A program made the position numbers and the translations under genes. Positions 25,928-34,226 of a DNA stretch of 64,000 bases are shown here, in pieces (within the stretch, counting starts at the first letter, position 1; every line of letters starts with the position of its first letter). Source of the stretch: JAPPFW01 sp965200835 (GTDB lineage Bacteria; Actinomycetota; Acidimicrobiia; Spongiisociales; Spongiisociaceae); the NCBI GenBank assembly GCA_965200835.1, contig OZ241390.1:2728001-2792000 (forward strand). The letters are read 5' to 3'. The notes under the pieces are model-generated. The model was given only the letters and a program-made list of their open reading frames with translations. It ran no database searches and was not told the origin of the DNA.

Positions 25928-26086
25928 TCACCGGTCACCGATCTCCACTCTGCCGAGCAAGTAGTCCTCCAGCCGTCTGACGCGTTCCTCGAGACGATCC
26001 ATCCGCTCTCCGAGGCGACGAGCCACCCCGAACAACATGGCCCCCACCGCCAGGATGATGGTCAAGGTCTGTCCCCAACCCTCCAC
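25928..26086 (-). CDS. 52-residue membrane-anchored coiled-coil protein
   Basis: GTG at 26086 is preceded by a perfect AGGAGG Shine-Dalgarno six bases away. The frame encodes one transmembrane helix (LTIILAVGAMLFGVA, residues ~8-22) and then a heptad-patterned basic/acidic helix (RRLGERMDRLEERVRRLEDY). The frame is too short for usual ORF cut-offs. The RBS, the TM helix, the regular heptads and a plausible promoter upstream make it a convincing real gene. Function unknown; the topology resembles small phage-holin-adjacent or membrane-scaffold proteins. Confidence 0.75.
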   Translation of the reverse strand: MEGWGQTLTIILAVGAMLFGVARRLGERMDRLEERVRRLEDYLLGRVEIGDR

Positions 26087-26100
26087 GTCACACCTCCTAC

Positions 26101-26279
26101 CGTCAGAAACGGCACGATAACAGAAAGGTAAGATAGATTAGAAGATAACAGCACTTCAATAGTTCTCAAGCCAGATATAGATATAACAACCATACGGCTC
26201 GGTGCACAGAGATTGGTAGCAGTGCTGGTGAAGTTGTAGGATCCTGGCGGTGAGGTGTCCGCGACGGAGCGCGTCGGCG
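26101..26279. promoter_or_regulatory. AT-rich intergenic island with candidate minus-strand promoter
   Basis: This stretch is strikingly AT-rich relative to its surroundings. On the minus strand a -35-like TTGAAG (26159-26154) and a -10-like TATCTT (26135-26130), 18 bp apart, would place a transcript start near 26123, with a leader of about 37 nt before the GTG at 26086. The remainder holds no recognisable gene. Confidence 0.35.
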
Positions 26280-26693
26280 TCAGATGCCGAATACCTCCAG
26301 CAGGTCGTACATGGTGGGGGTCAGGGGCAGGGAACGTAACTCCCCCAACGGTATGAAAGCGGCCGCCCGGGCGTCGTCCCCGGCTTCCAGCTCGCCACCC
26401 ACCACCCGGGCGGCGTAATCGATCAGCACGATGTGATGTTCAGGAGGACTTCCCTCTCCCAGCGTCTCCCCGGACCAGACCACCTGTCCCACCTCGATCT
26501 CCAGGCCGGTCTCCTCCCGGATCTCGCGCACCGCGGCCTCCCTCAGACGCTCGCCGTAGCGCACCTTTCCTCCTGGGATGGCCCACGATCCCGCCCGGGG
26601 AGGGTTGCCCCGCTCGACCAGCAGCATCCTGCCCTCTTCGATGACCACCACCCCCACTCCCACGACCGGGACCCGGTCACCACCGGCAGTCAA
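26280..26693 (-). CDS. NUDIX hydrolase
   Basis: A 137-residue pyrophosphohydrolase. The NUDIX box GX5EX7REUXEEXGU is complete: GGKVRYGERLREAAVREIRE followed by ETGLE (residues ~40-64). The N-terminal GVGVVVIEEGRMLLVERGNP and SWAIPGGK match the ADP-ribose pyrophosphatase/MutT-like branch; the exact nucleotide substrate is unknown. TTG at 26693 overlaps the stop of the upstream acetyltransferase gene by TTGA. Confidence 0.92.
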   Translation of the reverse strand: MTAGGDRVPVVGVGVVVIEEGRMLLVERGNPPRAGSWAIPGGKVRYGERLREAAVREIREETGLEIEVGQVVWSGETLGEGSPPEHHIVLIDYAARVVGGELEAGDDARAAAFIPLGELRSLPLTPTMYDLLEVFGI

Positions 26694-27214
26694 GGCCTCC
26701 TCCGGTAGCTTGCTCCGATGCGGCGGCCGCCGCCCGGCAGGTCACTGTGGTGCATCACGATCGACCGGGCCGAGAAACCGCCGGCCTCGAAGAAGTTCTT
26801 GGCCAGGCGATGACCGGGTAACACGTGGGCATCGAACAGATGGTGACCGAGGCTGCGAAAGTCGTCCATGAGGCGATCCCGCATCACCTCCCCCACTCCC
26901 ACCCCGCGGGCCTCCTCCTCCACGAACACCAGCCGGATGGCGGCGATCCGCGCCTTTCCCTCGTGGGCGAGCAAGGTTTCGGATCGGCCGTAGATGAATC
27001 CCAGCGGGTATCCGTCCACCTCCCCGAGGTAGACCCTGGAACCGGTCTGGGCGATACGGTCCAGAAAGGCACCTTCGACCGGTTCCTCCAACCCATCAGC
27101 CCGGGGCCACATCGGGTGGATGGCCACCATTTCGGCTTCCAGCTTGCGATATAGCTCTACCAGAACATCCAGGTCATCCGGTCCGGCGAGACGCGCGTCG
27201 ACCGATAAGTCCAT
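26690..27214 (-). CDS. GNAT-family N-acetyltransferase
   Basis: About 174 residues from ATG 27214 (MDLSVDARLAGPDDLDVLVE). The GNAT core is visible: GYPLGFIYGR, IRLVFVEEEARGVGVGEVMR with the acetyl-CoA loop (slightly degenerate, ARGVGVG), and LAKNFFEAGGF. The acceptor is unknown. It is coupled to the downstream NUDIX gene. Confidence 0.85.
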   Translation of the reverse strand: MDLSVDARLAGPDDLDVLVELYRKLEAEMVAIHPMWPRADGLEEPVEGAFLDRIAQTGSRVYLGEVDGYPLGFIYGRSETLLAHEGKARIAAIRLVFVEEEARGVGVGEVMRDRLMDDFRSLGHHLFDAHVLPGHRLAKNFFEAGGFSARSIVMHHSDLPGGGRRIGASYRRRP

Positions 27215-27272
27215 CTTCGGAAAGGCTAGCCGCCGAACGCCCGTGCCAGGTGGCGGCACCCGGCGGCGCGAC

Positions 27273-27584
27273 TCAGGTGCAATCCACGCAGAGCGTGTTC
27301 TCCTGGTCGGCCAGCTGGACGTTCTTCAGCAACAGGAAGCACGATCGGCAGACGAACTCGTCACCTCGGCGGGACTGGGCGGCGGCCTCGAAAGTCACCT
27401 CTTCCCGGCGGATGGCCACGATCTCGAACTTCTCGTCCACCAGGATGGTGGCTGACTCGTTGGCTTCGACCAGCTGGATCTCCTCGGCTTCCAGCACATC
27501 GAGGGCCACGGAGGCTTCGTCCCCGTCCTCATCGCTCCCATCGGGGTCCGTCTCGTGGTCCTGTCTCCCGTCGTCTTCCCCCAT
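27273..27584 (-). CDS. DUF4193-like zinc-binding protein
   Basis: A 103-residue acidic protein with a short C-terminal zinc motif, CRSC (residues ~79-82) and CVDC (99-102). The Asp/Glu-rich N-terminus and the EFVCRSCFLLLKNVQLAD segment match the actinobacterial DUF4193 group. Function unknown in the family. It precedes the GNAT/NUDIX pair on the same strand. Confidence 0.8.
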   Translation of the reverse strand: MGEDDGRQDHETDPDGSDEDGDEASVALDVLEAEEIQLVEANESATILVDEKFEIVAIRREEVTFEAAAQSRRGDEFVCRSCFLLLKNVQLADQENTLCVDCT

Positions 27585-27689
27585 AGTATTTCCCCGATCG
27601 TTCCTGGACGGCGCCTACCAAGTCGCTCCTCGGCAGGGCCGCGAGATTATAGGCCGCGAACGGTCGCCAACGCGGAAATGCGGGTCCAT

Positions 27690-28574
27690 TCAGATCATCA
27701 GCAGGATCCGATCGGCCTGGAGCCGCACCAACAGTGGAGTGTTCCCGACCGGATCCCCGTCGACTTCCACCGGCCAGGGTTCTTTGCTATCCACTCGAAC
27801 CTCCTGAGCGAGGAAGCGCCGCACACCCGGGTCCGGCAGGTGGTTGCCTCCACGAGCTCGGTACATCAAGCGCGCCAGGTGGCGCTTGGGGGCGGTGATG
27901 ATCTGGGTGTCGAACAGCTGGTCGACCATCGACGCGCGGGGCGCGATGTTGAACCCTCCCCCGTAGAACTGGCCATTGGCCAGGACCACACCCAGAGACT
28001 TCTCCTCGAAGCCCCGCCTTCCCGCCTCGACCTCGATCTGGGAGGCCCGGAACCGAGGCAATGAGGCCGCCACCGCTGCTATGTAGCGAAGGGTTCCCAG
28101 GCGGCGGGGAAATCGGAGCGCAGCCGATCCGGCCGCGGCAGTGAGGCCGGCGCTGGCGGCATTGAGGAAGTACCTCCTTCCCCATGATCCGATCGCCACC
28201 CCCACATCCACCGGATATCCGGTACCCACGGCCAGGCGCTCGACGGCCTCGGGGAGGGACCTACCAATGCCAAAGGTGCGAACTAGATCGCAGCCCGTTC
28301 CGGCCGGAAGGACACCTAGCACGGGCGGTGCGTCCCAGTCATGGGAGAGGAGGGCATTCAGAACCGCGTTCACCGTCCCGTCCCCTCCGACCGCCACGAA
28401 CCGTTTCCCGCCACCGGCTACCGCGTGGCCCATAGTTTCCTCCAGGGCACCCAGGCTGTCCACCTCGTGGATCTCGGCCGGTACGTTCCTGGCCCGGAGG
28501 GCGGCTTCCACTCGGGCGCCTGAGGTGGGGTTCCGGCCTGCCCGGGGGTTGACCAATACCATCCAGGGTTTCAT
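27690..28574 (-). CDS. Diacylglycerol/lipid kinase family protein
   Basis: A 294-residue lipid kinase of the DgkB/YegS type. The catalytic domain has VLVNPRAG at the N-terminus, the nucleotide motif FVAVGGDGTVNAVLN and GVLPAGTGCDLVRTFGI. The C-terminal beta-sandwich includes YGGGFNIAPRASMVDQLFD and VEVDGDPV. It probably phosphorylates diacylglycerol or a related lipid. ATG 28574 overlaps the helY stop by ATGA, so it joins the tat-helY operon. Confidence 0.9.
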   Translation of the reverse strand: MKPWMVLVNPRAGRNPTSGARVEAALRARNVPAEIHEVDSLGALEETMGHAVAGGGKRFVAVGGDGTVNAVLNALLSHDWDAPPVLGVLPAGTGCDLVRTFGIGRSLPEAVERLAVGTGYPVDVGVAIGSWGRRYFLNAASAGLTAAAGSAALRFPRRLGTLRYIAAVAASLPRFRASQIEVEAGRRGFEEKSLGVVLANGQFYGGGFNIAPRASMVDQLFDTQIITAPKRHLARLMYRARGGNHLPDPGVRRFLAQEVRVDSKEPWPVEVDGDPVGNTPLLVRLQADRILLMI

Positions 28575-30613
28575 TCGAACCGTCCGGCCGACACCACTCC
28601 CCGGTCGAAGGCCGCCTGCAAGGGCGTGACGAGTGAGGCCACCTGCTGGTTTCCCAGGATCTCGGCAGCCTCTCGAAGCTGGCGCAGGACGTCCAGCACC
28701 TGCCGAGCGTTCCTCACGAAGTCACCGGGATCCAGGGATTCATCCTCGAGCAGCACCTCCAGATTCCGATGTTTCGCCCAGGCGAAGGCGAGATGGCCGA
28801 AGCCCTGCTCCGGCCGCCGGGTCACCGGGAGACGGCCGGCCCGCTCAGCGGCGGCGTGGCCGCTCCAGAGATCGATCAGCACCTCCCAGCGGTGCTCGAG
28901 GGTAATGGTCGGCAAGCCGGGGGCCGGATCGTGGTTACGCCGGGGTTCGTAGACGAAGGTGGAGGCCAGGGCAGCCAGCTCGGGAGGGGTGAGCGCATCG
29001 AAGCCGCCGGCCCGGAGACACTCCACCAGGAAGAAGTCCATCTCGTTGTAGACCTTCCTCAGCGCCTCTCCGGGCGGGAGCAGGCTCCAGCGTTGGAGGT
29101 AGCCCCGCTCCTCCAGCAGTCCCCGGGCCCGATGGAACCTACTCACCAGACTGTTGCTCCGGTTGTTGGCGGACGTCTTGGTTCGGCGTCTCCGGCGTCC
29201 CCTGCCGGTAGCCCGCCGCCTCTGGAACTCGGCGAAGGAGGCTTCGAGCAAGTGTTCGGCCTGGCGGCGCGGGTAGTTGGCGATCAGGTTGACCACCATG
29301 TTGTAGCTGAGCCGGAAGCTGGATCGCAGCGGATGGCTGCCGAGTTCTGCGATCGAGGTCAATCTCTCGAAGGGAAGGTAGGGCGAGTGGAGCACCACCC
29401 CGTGGCCCACCGTATCTATCCCCCGGCGCCCCGCCCGTCCGGTCAGCTGGGTGAACTCCCCCGGCAGCAGCAGCTCGTGTCCCTCCCCGGTGTATTTGCT
29501 GAGCCGGTCCAGCACCACCGTCCGGGCGGGCATGTTGATGCCCAGAGCGAGGGTTTCGGTGGCGAAGACCAGCTTGACCAGCCCGTCGCAGAACAGCTGT
29601 TCGGTCACTTCCTTGAAGGCAGGCACCAGCCCGGCGTGATGGGCGGCCACACCGCGCTCGAGGGCCGCCAGCCAGCGATCGTATCCGAGCGCTCTGAGGT
29701 CCGTTGCTTCGATGCCGGCCGTTCCCAGCTCGGCCCGTCGACGGATCTCAGCCTGCTCCTGGTCGTCGGTGAGGTCGATCCCCGCATCGGCGACTCGCGC
29801 AGCCGACTGACTGCAGCCCACCCGGGAGAAGACGAAGTAGATAGCCGGCAACATACGGAGAAAGGCCAGATGCTCGACCACCTCGATCCGTTTGGGAGCA
29901 GCGAATCTCCGTCGCCGGCCGCCCCGCCGGGCCAGGAGGCGAGGGATCGAGCGGTTCGGTTGCAGACCCGCCGCGCTGTCCAGGAACAGCGGCAGCACCT
30001 GCACCTCGCGGGCGTACCGGTCCCATACCGCCCACCACCTCTCGAGCCGCACCGGCCGGTGGTCCTCGATGACGAGCTCGGTAGGGCCCCTCCGGGCGCG
30101 CAGCCAGTCCGTAAACTCACCGGCGTTGGCCACGGTTGCCGATAGGCAGACCAGCCGGATGTGGCGGGGAGCGTGGATGATCACCTCCTCCCAGACTGCT
30201 CCCCGGAACCGATCCTGTAGGTAGTGGACCTCGTCGAGCACCACGGTCTCCACGGCGCTCAAGTCCGCGCCGGAGTAGATCATGTTTCGCAGCACTTCGG
30301 TGGTCATCACCACCAGCGGAGCCCGGCTGTCGATGGTGTTGTCCCCGGTGAGCAGGCCGACCTGACCAGGACCGTAGATGGCCGTGAAGTCCCGGAACTT
30401 CTGGTTGGAGAGCGCCTTCAGTGGGGTGGTGTAGAAGGCCCGGCGGCCTTCCTGGAGGCTCAGATGCACCGCCGCCTCCGCTACCAAGGTCTTGCCGGCC
30501 CCAGTGGGAGCGGTCACCACCACCGATCGCCCCCGCTCCACCGCCTCGGCAGCCATGACCTGGAAGGGATCGGGTTTGAACGGTTGGGATTGGAAGAAGG
30601 TCCGGACACTCAC
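28571..30613 (-). CDS. helY: Ski2-like DEAD/DEAH-box helicase (HelY)
   Basis: A 680-residue RNA/DNA helicase starting at GTG 30613, which overlaps the tatC stop by GTGA. Motifs in order: Q-like FKPDPFQVMAAEA, Walker A APTGAGKT, DEVH in VVLDEVHYLQDRFRG, SAT in CLSATVAN, FATETLALGINMPART and the QLTGRAGRRGIDTVGH motif VI. A C-terminal helical region follows. Shorter than mycobacterial HelY (about 900). The tatC-helY order is the same as in mycobacteria. The open frame upstream of 30613 is antiparallel noise over tatC. Confidence 0.93.
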   Translation of the reverse strand: MSVRTFFQSQPFKPDPFQVMAAEAVERGRSVVVTAPTGAGKTLVAEAAVHLSLQEGRRAFYTTPLKALSNQKFRDFTAIYGPGQVGLLTGDNTIDSRAPLVVMTTEVLRNMIYSGADLSAVETVVLDEVHYLQDRFRGAVWEEVIIHAPRHIRLVCLSATVANAGEFTDWLRARRGPTELVIEDHRPVRLERWWAVWDRYAREVQVLPLFLDSAAGLQPNRSIPRLLARRGGRRRRFAAPKRIEVVEHLAFLRMLPAIYFVFSRVGCSQSAARVADAGIDLTDDQEQAEIRRRAELGTAGIEATDLRALGYDRWLAALERGVAAHHAGLVPAFKEVTEQLFCDGLVKLVFATETLALGINMPARTVVLDRLSKYTGEGHELLLPGEFTQLTGRAGRRGIDTVGHGVVLHSPYLPFERLTSIAELGSHPLRSSFRLSYNMVVNLIANYPRRQAEHLLEASFAEFQRRRATGRGRRRRRTKTSANNRSNSLVSRFHRARGLLEERGYLQRWSLLPPGEALRKVYNEMDFFLVECLRAGGFDALTPPELAALASTFVYEPRRNHDPAPGLPTITLEHRWEVLIDLWSGHAAAERAGRLPVTRRPEQGFGHLAFAWAKHRNLEVLLEDESLDPGDFVRNARQVLDVLRQLREAAEILGNQQVASLVTPLQAAFDRGVVSAGRFE

Positions 30614-31329
30614 TTCTTGAGAGTCCACCGGATGATCCAGATCGTGGCCTCGTAGAGCAGGTAGAGCGGGGTGGACAGCAGGAGGAGGGTGACCGGGTCG
30701 CCGGTCGGACTCACCACCGCCCCCACGACCACGATTATCAGCAATGCCCAGCGCCGGCCGCCGGCCAGCTTGTCCGAGGACACCGCTCCGGCCGCCGCTG
30801 CCCCGAACAGGAACACCGGGAACTGGAAAGAGATCCCGAACAGCAGCATGAAGCGGATCACGAACCGGGTGTAGAGCTCGACCGTCCACAGGTTGGTCAG
30901 ATCATCGAAGATGGACACCAGGAACCCGACCGCTCTGGGCAGGCTCCAGTAGGCAAAACCGACTCCGAGCGAGAACAGGATCACCAGAGCCGCCACCACC
31001 GGAAAAGCCCACTTGCGTTCCCGGGCCGTCAACCCTGGGTTCACGAAGGCCCAAGCCTGGTAGAAGATCACCGGGCTGGCCAGGAAGGTACCTCCGAACA
31101 GCGACATCCGCATGGCGATCGAGAACTGATCGGTGGGGCCGGTCACCACCAGCGTGTCACCGGTGATGTCGGTGTAGGAACTCTGCAGCAGATCGAGCAT
31201 CTGATGGCGGAAGAAGAAGGCCACCACAGCGCCCACCGCGACGGCGATGAGCGACTTGATCAGCCTCAACCGTAGTTCGGTGAGATGTCCGACGAGGGGC
31301 TGGAGTGACGGATCCGAGGCGTCGGTCAT
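30610..31329 (-). CDS. tatC: Twin-arginine translocase subunit TatC
   Basis: A 239-residue six-helix membrane protein forming the receptor core for twin-arginine signal peptides. N-terminal HLTELRLRLIKSLIAVAVGA and the FASPVIFYQAWAFVNPGL segment with the conserved Glu/Arg/Lys region (LTARERKWAFP) are typical. Ends GTGA-coupled to helY; starts at ATG 31329, ATGA-coupled to the tatA/B gene. Confidence 0.95.
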   Translation of the reverse strand: MTDASDPSLQPLVGHLTELRLRLIKSLIAVAVGAVVAFFFRHQMLDLLQSSYTDITGDTLVVTGPTDQFSIAMRMSLFGGTFLASPVIFYQAWAFVNPGLTARERKWAFPVVAALVILFSLGVGFAYWSLPRAVGFLVSIFDDLTNLWTVELYTRFVIRFMLLFGISFQFPVFLFGAAAAGAVSSDKLAGGRRWALLIIVVVGAVVSPTGDPVTLLLLSTPLYLLYEATIWIIRWTLKK

Positions 31330-31910
31330 GGACGCTTCGAGACAGGATCCTCTGATCCGCCGGAGTCCTCATCGGGTGCCCCGCCTTCGTTGGCGGCCTG
31401 CTTGGGCTCCTCTTCTGTCCGATCAGGTTGCTGCCCGTCGTCGGGAGGGGGATGGGCCGATGGGGGGACAGGATCATCCAGTCCTTCCCAGACCTTGCTG
31501 GGCGAGACTCCGGTAACCGGTTCCGGGGCTATCCAGCGTGCCTGCGGTGCATCGGACGTGGCTTCCCCCGGGGTCGAGTTGGCGGTATCCGGTCTGGGCG
31601 CTTCGACAGGCTCCTTGACCGATCGCTTGAGGTCTCTCCCCACCGACTTGGCGGTGTCGGCCGTTTCGGTCAGCGTCCGGCGCACCTCGGTGACCGGTTT
31701 GGAGATGTCCTTGCGGATCTCCTGGATGGGTTCTCGAAGCGGACCGACCTCTTCCTCGATCCCCTCCCGCAGGTCCCGGACGGCCGACTTCAACTCCCGC
31801 AGGTAGCCGCCGAGCGTGCGGGAGATCTCGGGGAGTCGCTGTGGGCCGAACACCACCAGGGCAACTACGGCGATGACCAGGATCTCGGAACCGCTGAACG
31901 TGTCGAGCAT
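31326..31910 (-). CDS. TatA/TatB-family translocase protein with a long C-terminal tail
   Basis: A 194-residue protein: a short N-terminal membrane helix with GSEILVIAVVALVVFGPQRLPE, an amphipathic helix, then coiled-coil-like heptads to about residue 100, and a Pro/Asp-rich disordered tail. The acidic residue before the helix, FGPxRLPE hinge and the length fit TatB better than TatA, though the position matches mycobacterial tatA. It is the first of the tat genes, 41 bp after pafC. Confidence 0.88.
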   Translation of the reverse strand: MLDTFSGSEILVIAVVALVVFGPQRLPEISRTLGGYLRELKSAVRDLREGIEEEVGPLREPIQEIRKDISKPVTEVRRTLTETADTAKSVGRDLKRSVKEPVEAPRPDTANSTPGEATSDAPQARWIAPEPVTGVSPSKVWEGLDDPVPPSAHPPPDDGQQPDRTEEEPKQAANEGGAPDEDSGGSEDPVSKRP

Positions 31911-31951
31911 ACCCTGATGCTACCCACCTACCGGTGCCTGCCTGGCCGCGC

Positions 31952-32890
31952 TCACTCCTCCCCGTAGCGGGCCAGGATGGCTTGGCGGAGCCGCCTCAGC
32001 TCGTCTGCCACCTCGTCACCTTCGACCAGACGGGCCGGGTTCCCGAGCCGGATGAGCAGGCGGGCCGCCACCCGCGGATCGGAGGTTGCGAACCTGACCA
32101 GCATCTCGTCCCCCGTGTCCTGGATCAGCTCGACCGGGTAGTACTCGGCTACCCAGCGTGCCTCGGGGTCCAGCGCCAGGGTGGCGTAGATCGCATCGGC
32201 CGAGGGCGTGAACCCGATCTCCGGATATCCGGCCTCCGGGTGCGAGCGGAAGTGGTCAGGTCGTTCGTGCAGCCATCGGATCCGATCCACTCTGAACGTT
32301 CGGTGGGCCTCGGCGAGCCGGCATCTGGCTGACAGGTACCACCTTCCCATCGATGCGTGAACCATAAGCGGCTCGACCTCCCGGGTGGTTGTCCGGTTGG
32401 CCGCGGCGGACAGGTAGGTGATCTGCACGACTCGGCACTCGGCCGCCGCCTTCCGGAGCGCTTCGAGGTGCTCCGGCTCGGGGGGTAGCTCGGCATCGAT
32501 GGTTCCGGGCGCATCGGGGAACACGGCCGATACCAGCTTGTCGACCGCGCTCTGCAGGGCCGGGAGGGCCTGGCTGGTGCCGGTCACCGCCATCGCCGGG
32601 CTGAGCAGCCCGAGCGCTTCGGAGGGGGTGAGCCTGATCGTCCTGGCGAAGTAGTCCGCCATCTCGATCACCACCCGATCGTTGTCGATCATGGCCACGA
32701 TGAGGTCTCCCGGTCCGTAGCCGGGAACTCCACACATGAACAGCAGCGCCAGGTCGGCAGACAGCTGCCGCTTGGTCCGGTACCCGAATCGTTCCATCAC
32801 CTCGGAAACTGTCGGATCCGTGTGGGCCTGAACCCACGGGACCACCGACAGGATCCGGGTCAGCCGCCGCTGGGTGGACGCCGCGGTCAC
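31952..32890 (-). CDS. pafC: WYL-domain regulator PafC
   Basis: Second subunit of the PafBC transcription activator of the mycobacterial DNA-damage response. 312 residues from GTG 32890, which overlaps the pafB stop by GTGA. It has an N-terminal helix-turn-helix (RRLTRILSVVPWVQAH, TVSEVMERFGYRTKRQLSAD) and a WYL domain with RWYLSARCRLAEAHRTFRVD, then a WCX region. The longer open frame to 33139 is a shadow of pafB. Confidence 0.9.
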   Translation of the reverse strand: MTAASTQRRLTRILSVVPWVQAHTDPTVSEVMERFGYRTKRQLSADLALLFMCGVPGYGPGDLIVAMIDNDRVVIEMADYFARTIRLTPSEALGLLSPAMAVTGTSQALPALQSAVDKLVSAVFPDAPGTIDAELPPEPEHLEALRKAAAECRVVQITYLSAAANRTTTREVEPLMVHASMGRWYLSARCRLAEAHRTFRVDRIRWLHERPDHFRSHPEAGYPEIGFTPSADAIYATLALDPEARWVAEYYPVELIQDTGDEMLVRFATSDPRVAARLLIRLGNPARLVEGDEVADELRRLRQAILARYGEE

Positions 32891-33816
32891 CCCTGCCCCC
32901 TCACCCGCCGGATCAGCTCGGCCCTCAGCTCCGGTGGCTCCAGGATCACCGCCTTGCTGTCCATGTCCAGGATGAGATCGACGAAGTTCTCGCTGGCCGA
33001 GTAGGGGATCTCCAGCACGGTGGAGCCGTCCGGAGCGGTCTCCACCAACCGGGCGTCGGGGAAGCGCCTCCCGGCCCACCAGGCGACATCGGCGTCCCAG
33101 CGCACCCGGGCCATCGACCCGTCCGAAGTCTGCTCCCAAGGAAGGGACGAGAGGATATCTCGGGCGGTGAACCCGGCAGGCCGCTCGAACGCAGCAGCCG
33201 GACCCTCGATGCTCATCTCGTCCGCCCGGTCCAACCGGTAGGTACGGGTCTCCCCGCTCTTACCTGGTTCGGCACCGGCGAAATACCAGTGGCCCCGTCG
33301 GTGGCACATGCCATATGGCTCCAGAAGGCGCGGCCGTCCCCGGTAAACGAAGCTCAACCGGTACCGATCGAGTACTGCCTGGAACAGGGGATGCAACCGG
33401 TTGCTGGCCAAGCCGAGGTCGGCGCCCACCGGTTTGCCCGCCCGGACGGAACGCGCCCCGCCCATTTTCAGCAGGGCGTCCGCTCCGGCGGGCGAGCCAC
33501 CGGCGCGGACCATGTGGACTGCTAGGGCTAGGGCGGTTCGCTCGTCCTCGGTGAAGCCCGGGTCGATAGTGCGATAGTTCTCGTCGGGGACCACGTATCC
33601 CGACTCCAGCTCCCAACCGTCGGTGGCGCGCAGTTCCAGACGAATTCCCAGCCTGCGCAAGCTCTCCTTGTCCCGCTCGAACATCCGGTGGAAGGCCAGG
33701 TCGGAGGACTGCCCGTAACCGGCCACGGTTTCCCTGATCCGAGCCGCGGTGACCGGCCGGTCCGAGTTGAGTAGGCAGGCGAGCAGGTTGATTCGGCGCT
33801 CCACTACCGCACTCAT
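32887..33816 (-). CDS. pafB: WYL-domain regulator PafB
   Basis: First subunit of PafBC. 309 residues: HTH (ERRINLLACLLNSDRPVTAA, RIRETVAGYGQSSDLAFHRM), then the WYL domain (GMCHRRGHWYFAGAE, TRTYRLDRADEMSI) that binds nucleic-acid ligands, and the WCX domain. In mycobacteria pafB directly follows pafA. Here three genes (DUF3039, CAP, SLC13) separate them, so pafBC needs a promoter of its own in 33817-33871. Confidence 0.9.
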   Translation of the reverse strand: MSAVVERRINLLACLLNSDRPVTAARIRETVAGYGQSSDLAFHRMFERDKESLRRLGIRLELRATDGWELESGYVVPDENYRTIDPGFTEDERTALALAVHMVRAGGSPAGADALLKMGGARSVRAGKPVGADLGLASNRLHPLFQAVLDRYRLSFVYRGRPRLLEPYGMCHRRGHWYFAGAEPGKSGETRTYRLDRADEMSIEGPAAAFERPAGFTARDILSSLPWEQTSDGSMARVRWDADVAWWAGRRFPDARLVETAPDGSTVLEIPYSASENFVDLILDMDSKAVILEPPELRAELIRRVRGQG

Positions 33817-33871
33817 CGGTAATGCATTGTATCCAACCGGCGGGCAGGTGGGGAGGAATCGACGACGTTGG

Positions 33872-34159
33872 TCAGTTCTCGAAGAGCCTCAAGATCTGCT
33901 GGCGAATCTCCTCGCAGGTGGGGCATACCGGGTATCGGGAAGGGTCACGGCTGGGAACCCACACCTTCCCACACAACGCCCGTACGGGGGTTCCCTCCAC
34001 GTAGGCACGGGCCGAGGCGTCCTTGTTCACATAGTGAGCGAACCGGTCGTGATCCCCCTCGTCGGTGACCGGACGGGTGAAGGTCTCGGGGACCGTCTCA
34101 ACACCAGGGGCGGCGAAACCTATGTTGACCTGAGCCGATCGGGTGACCATGAGAGACAC
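33872..34159 (-). CDS. DUF3039 family protein
   Basis: A 95-residue protein with the actinobacterial DUF3039 signature: HYVNKDASARAYVEGTPVRA, LCGKVWVPSRDPSRYPVC and CPTCEEI. The cysteines (ALCGK, PVCPTC) may bind zinc. Function unknown. It sits inside the insertion between pafA and pafB. Confidence 0.88.
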   Translation of the reverse strand: MSLMVTRSAQVNIGFAAPGVETVPETFTRPVTDEGDHDRFAHYVNKDASARAYVEGTPVRALCGKVWVPSRDPSRYPVCPTCEEIRQQILRLFEN

Positions 34160-34226
34160 TCTAGTGCGGTTACCTCACCCACCATCGTGCTCGGGGTCTG
34201 GCCGTTCTGAGTAGATCCGACTTGGT

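Noticed and set aside
28769..30145. 458-residue plus-strand open frame
   Set aside because: Lies wholly opposite helY, whose helicase motifs are complete; composition is not protein-like.
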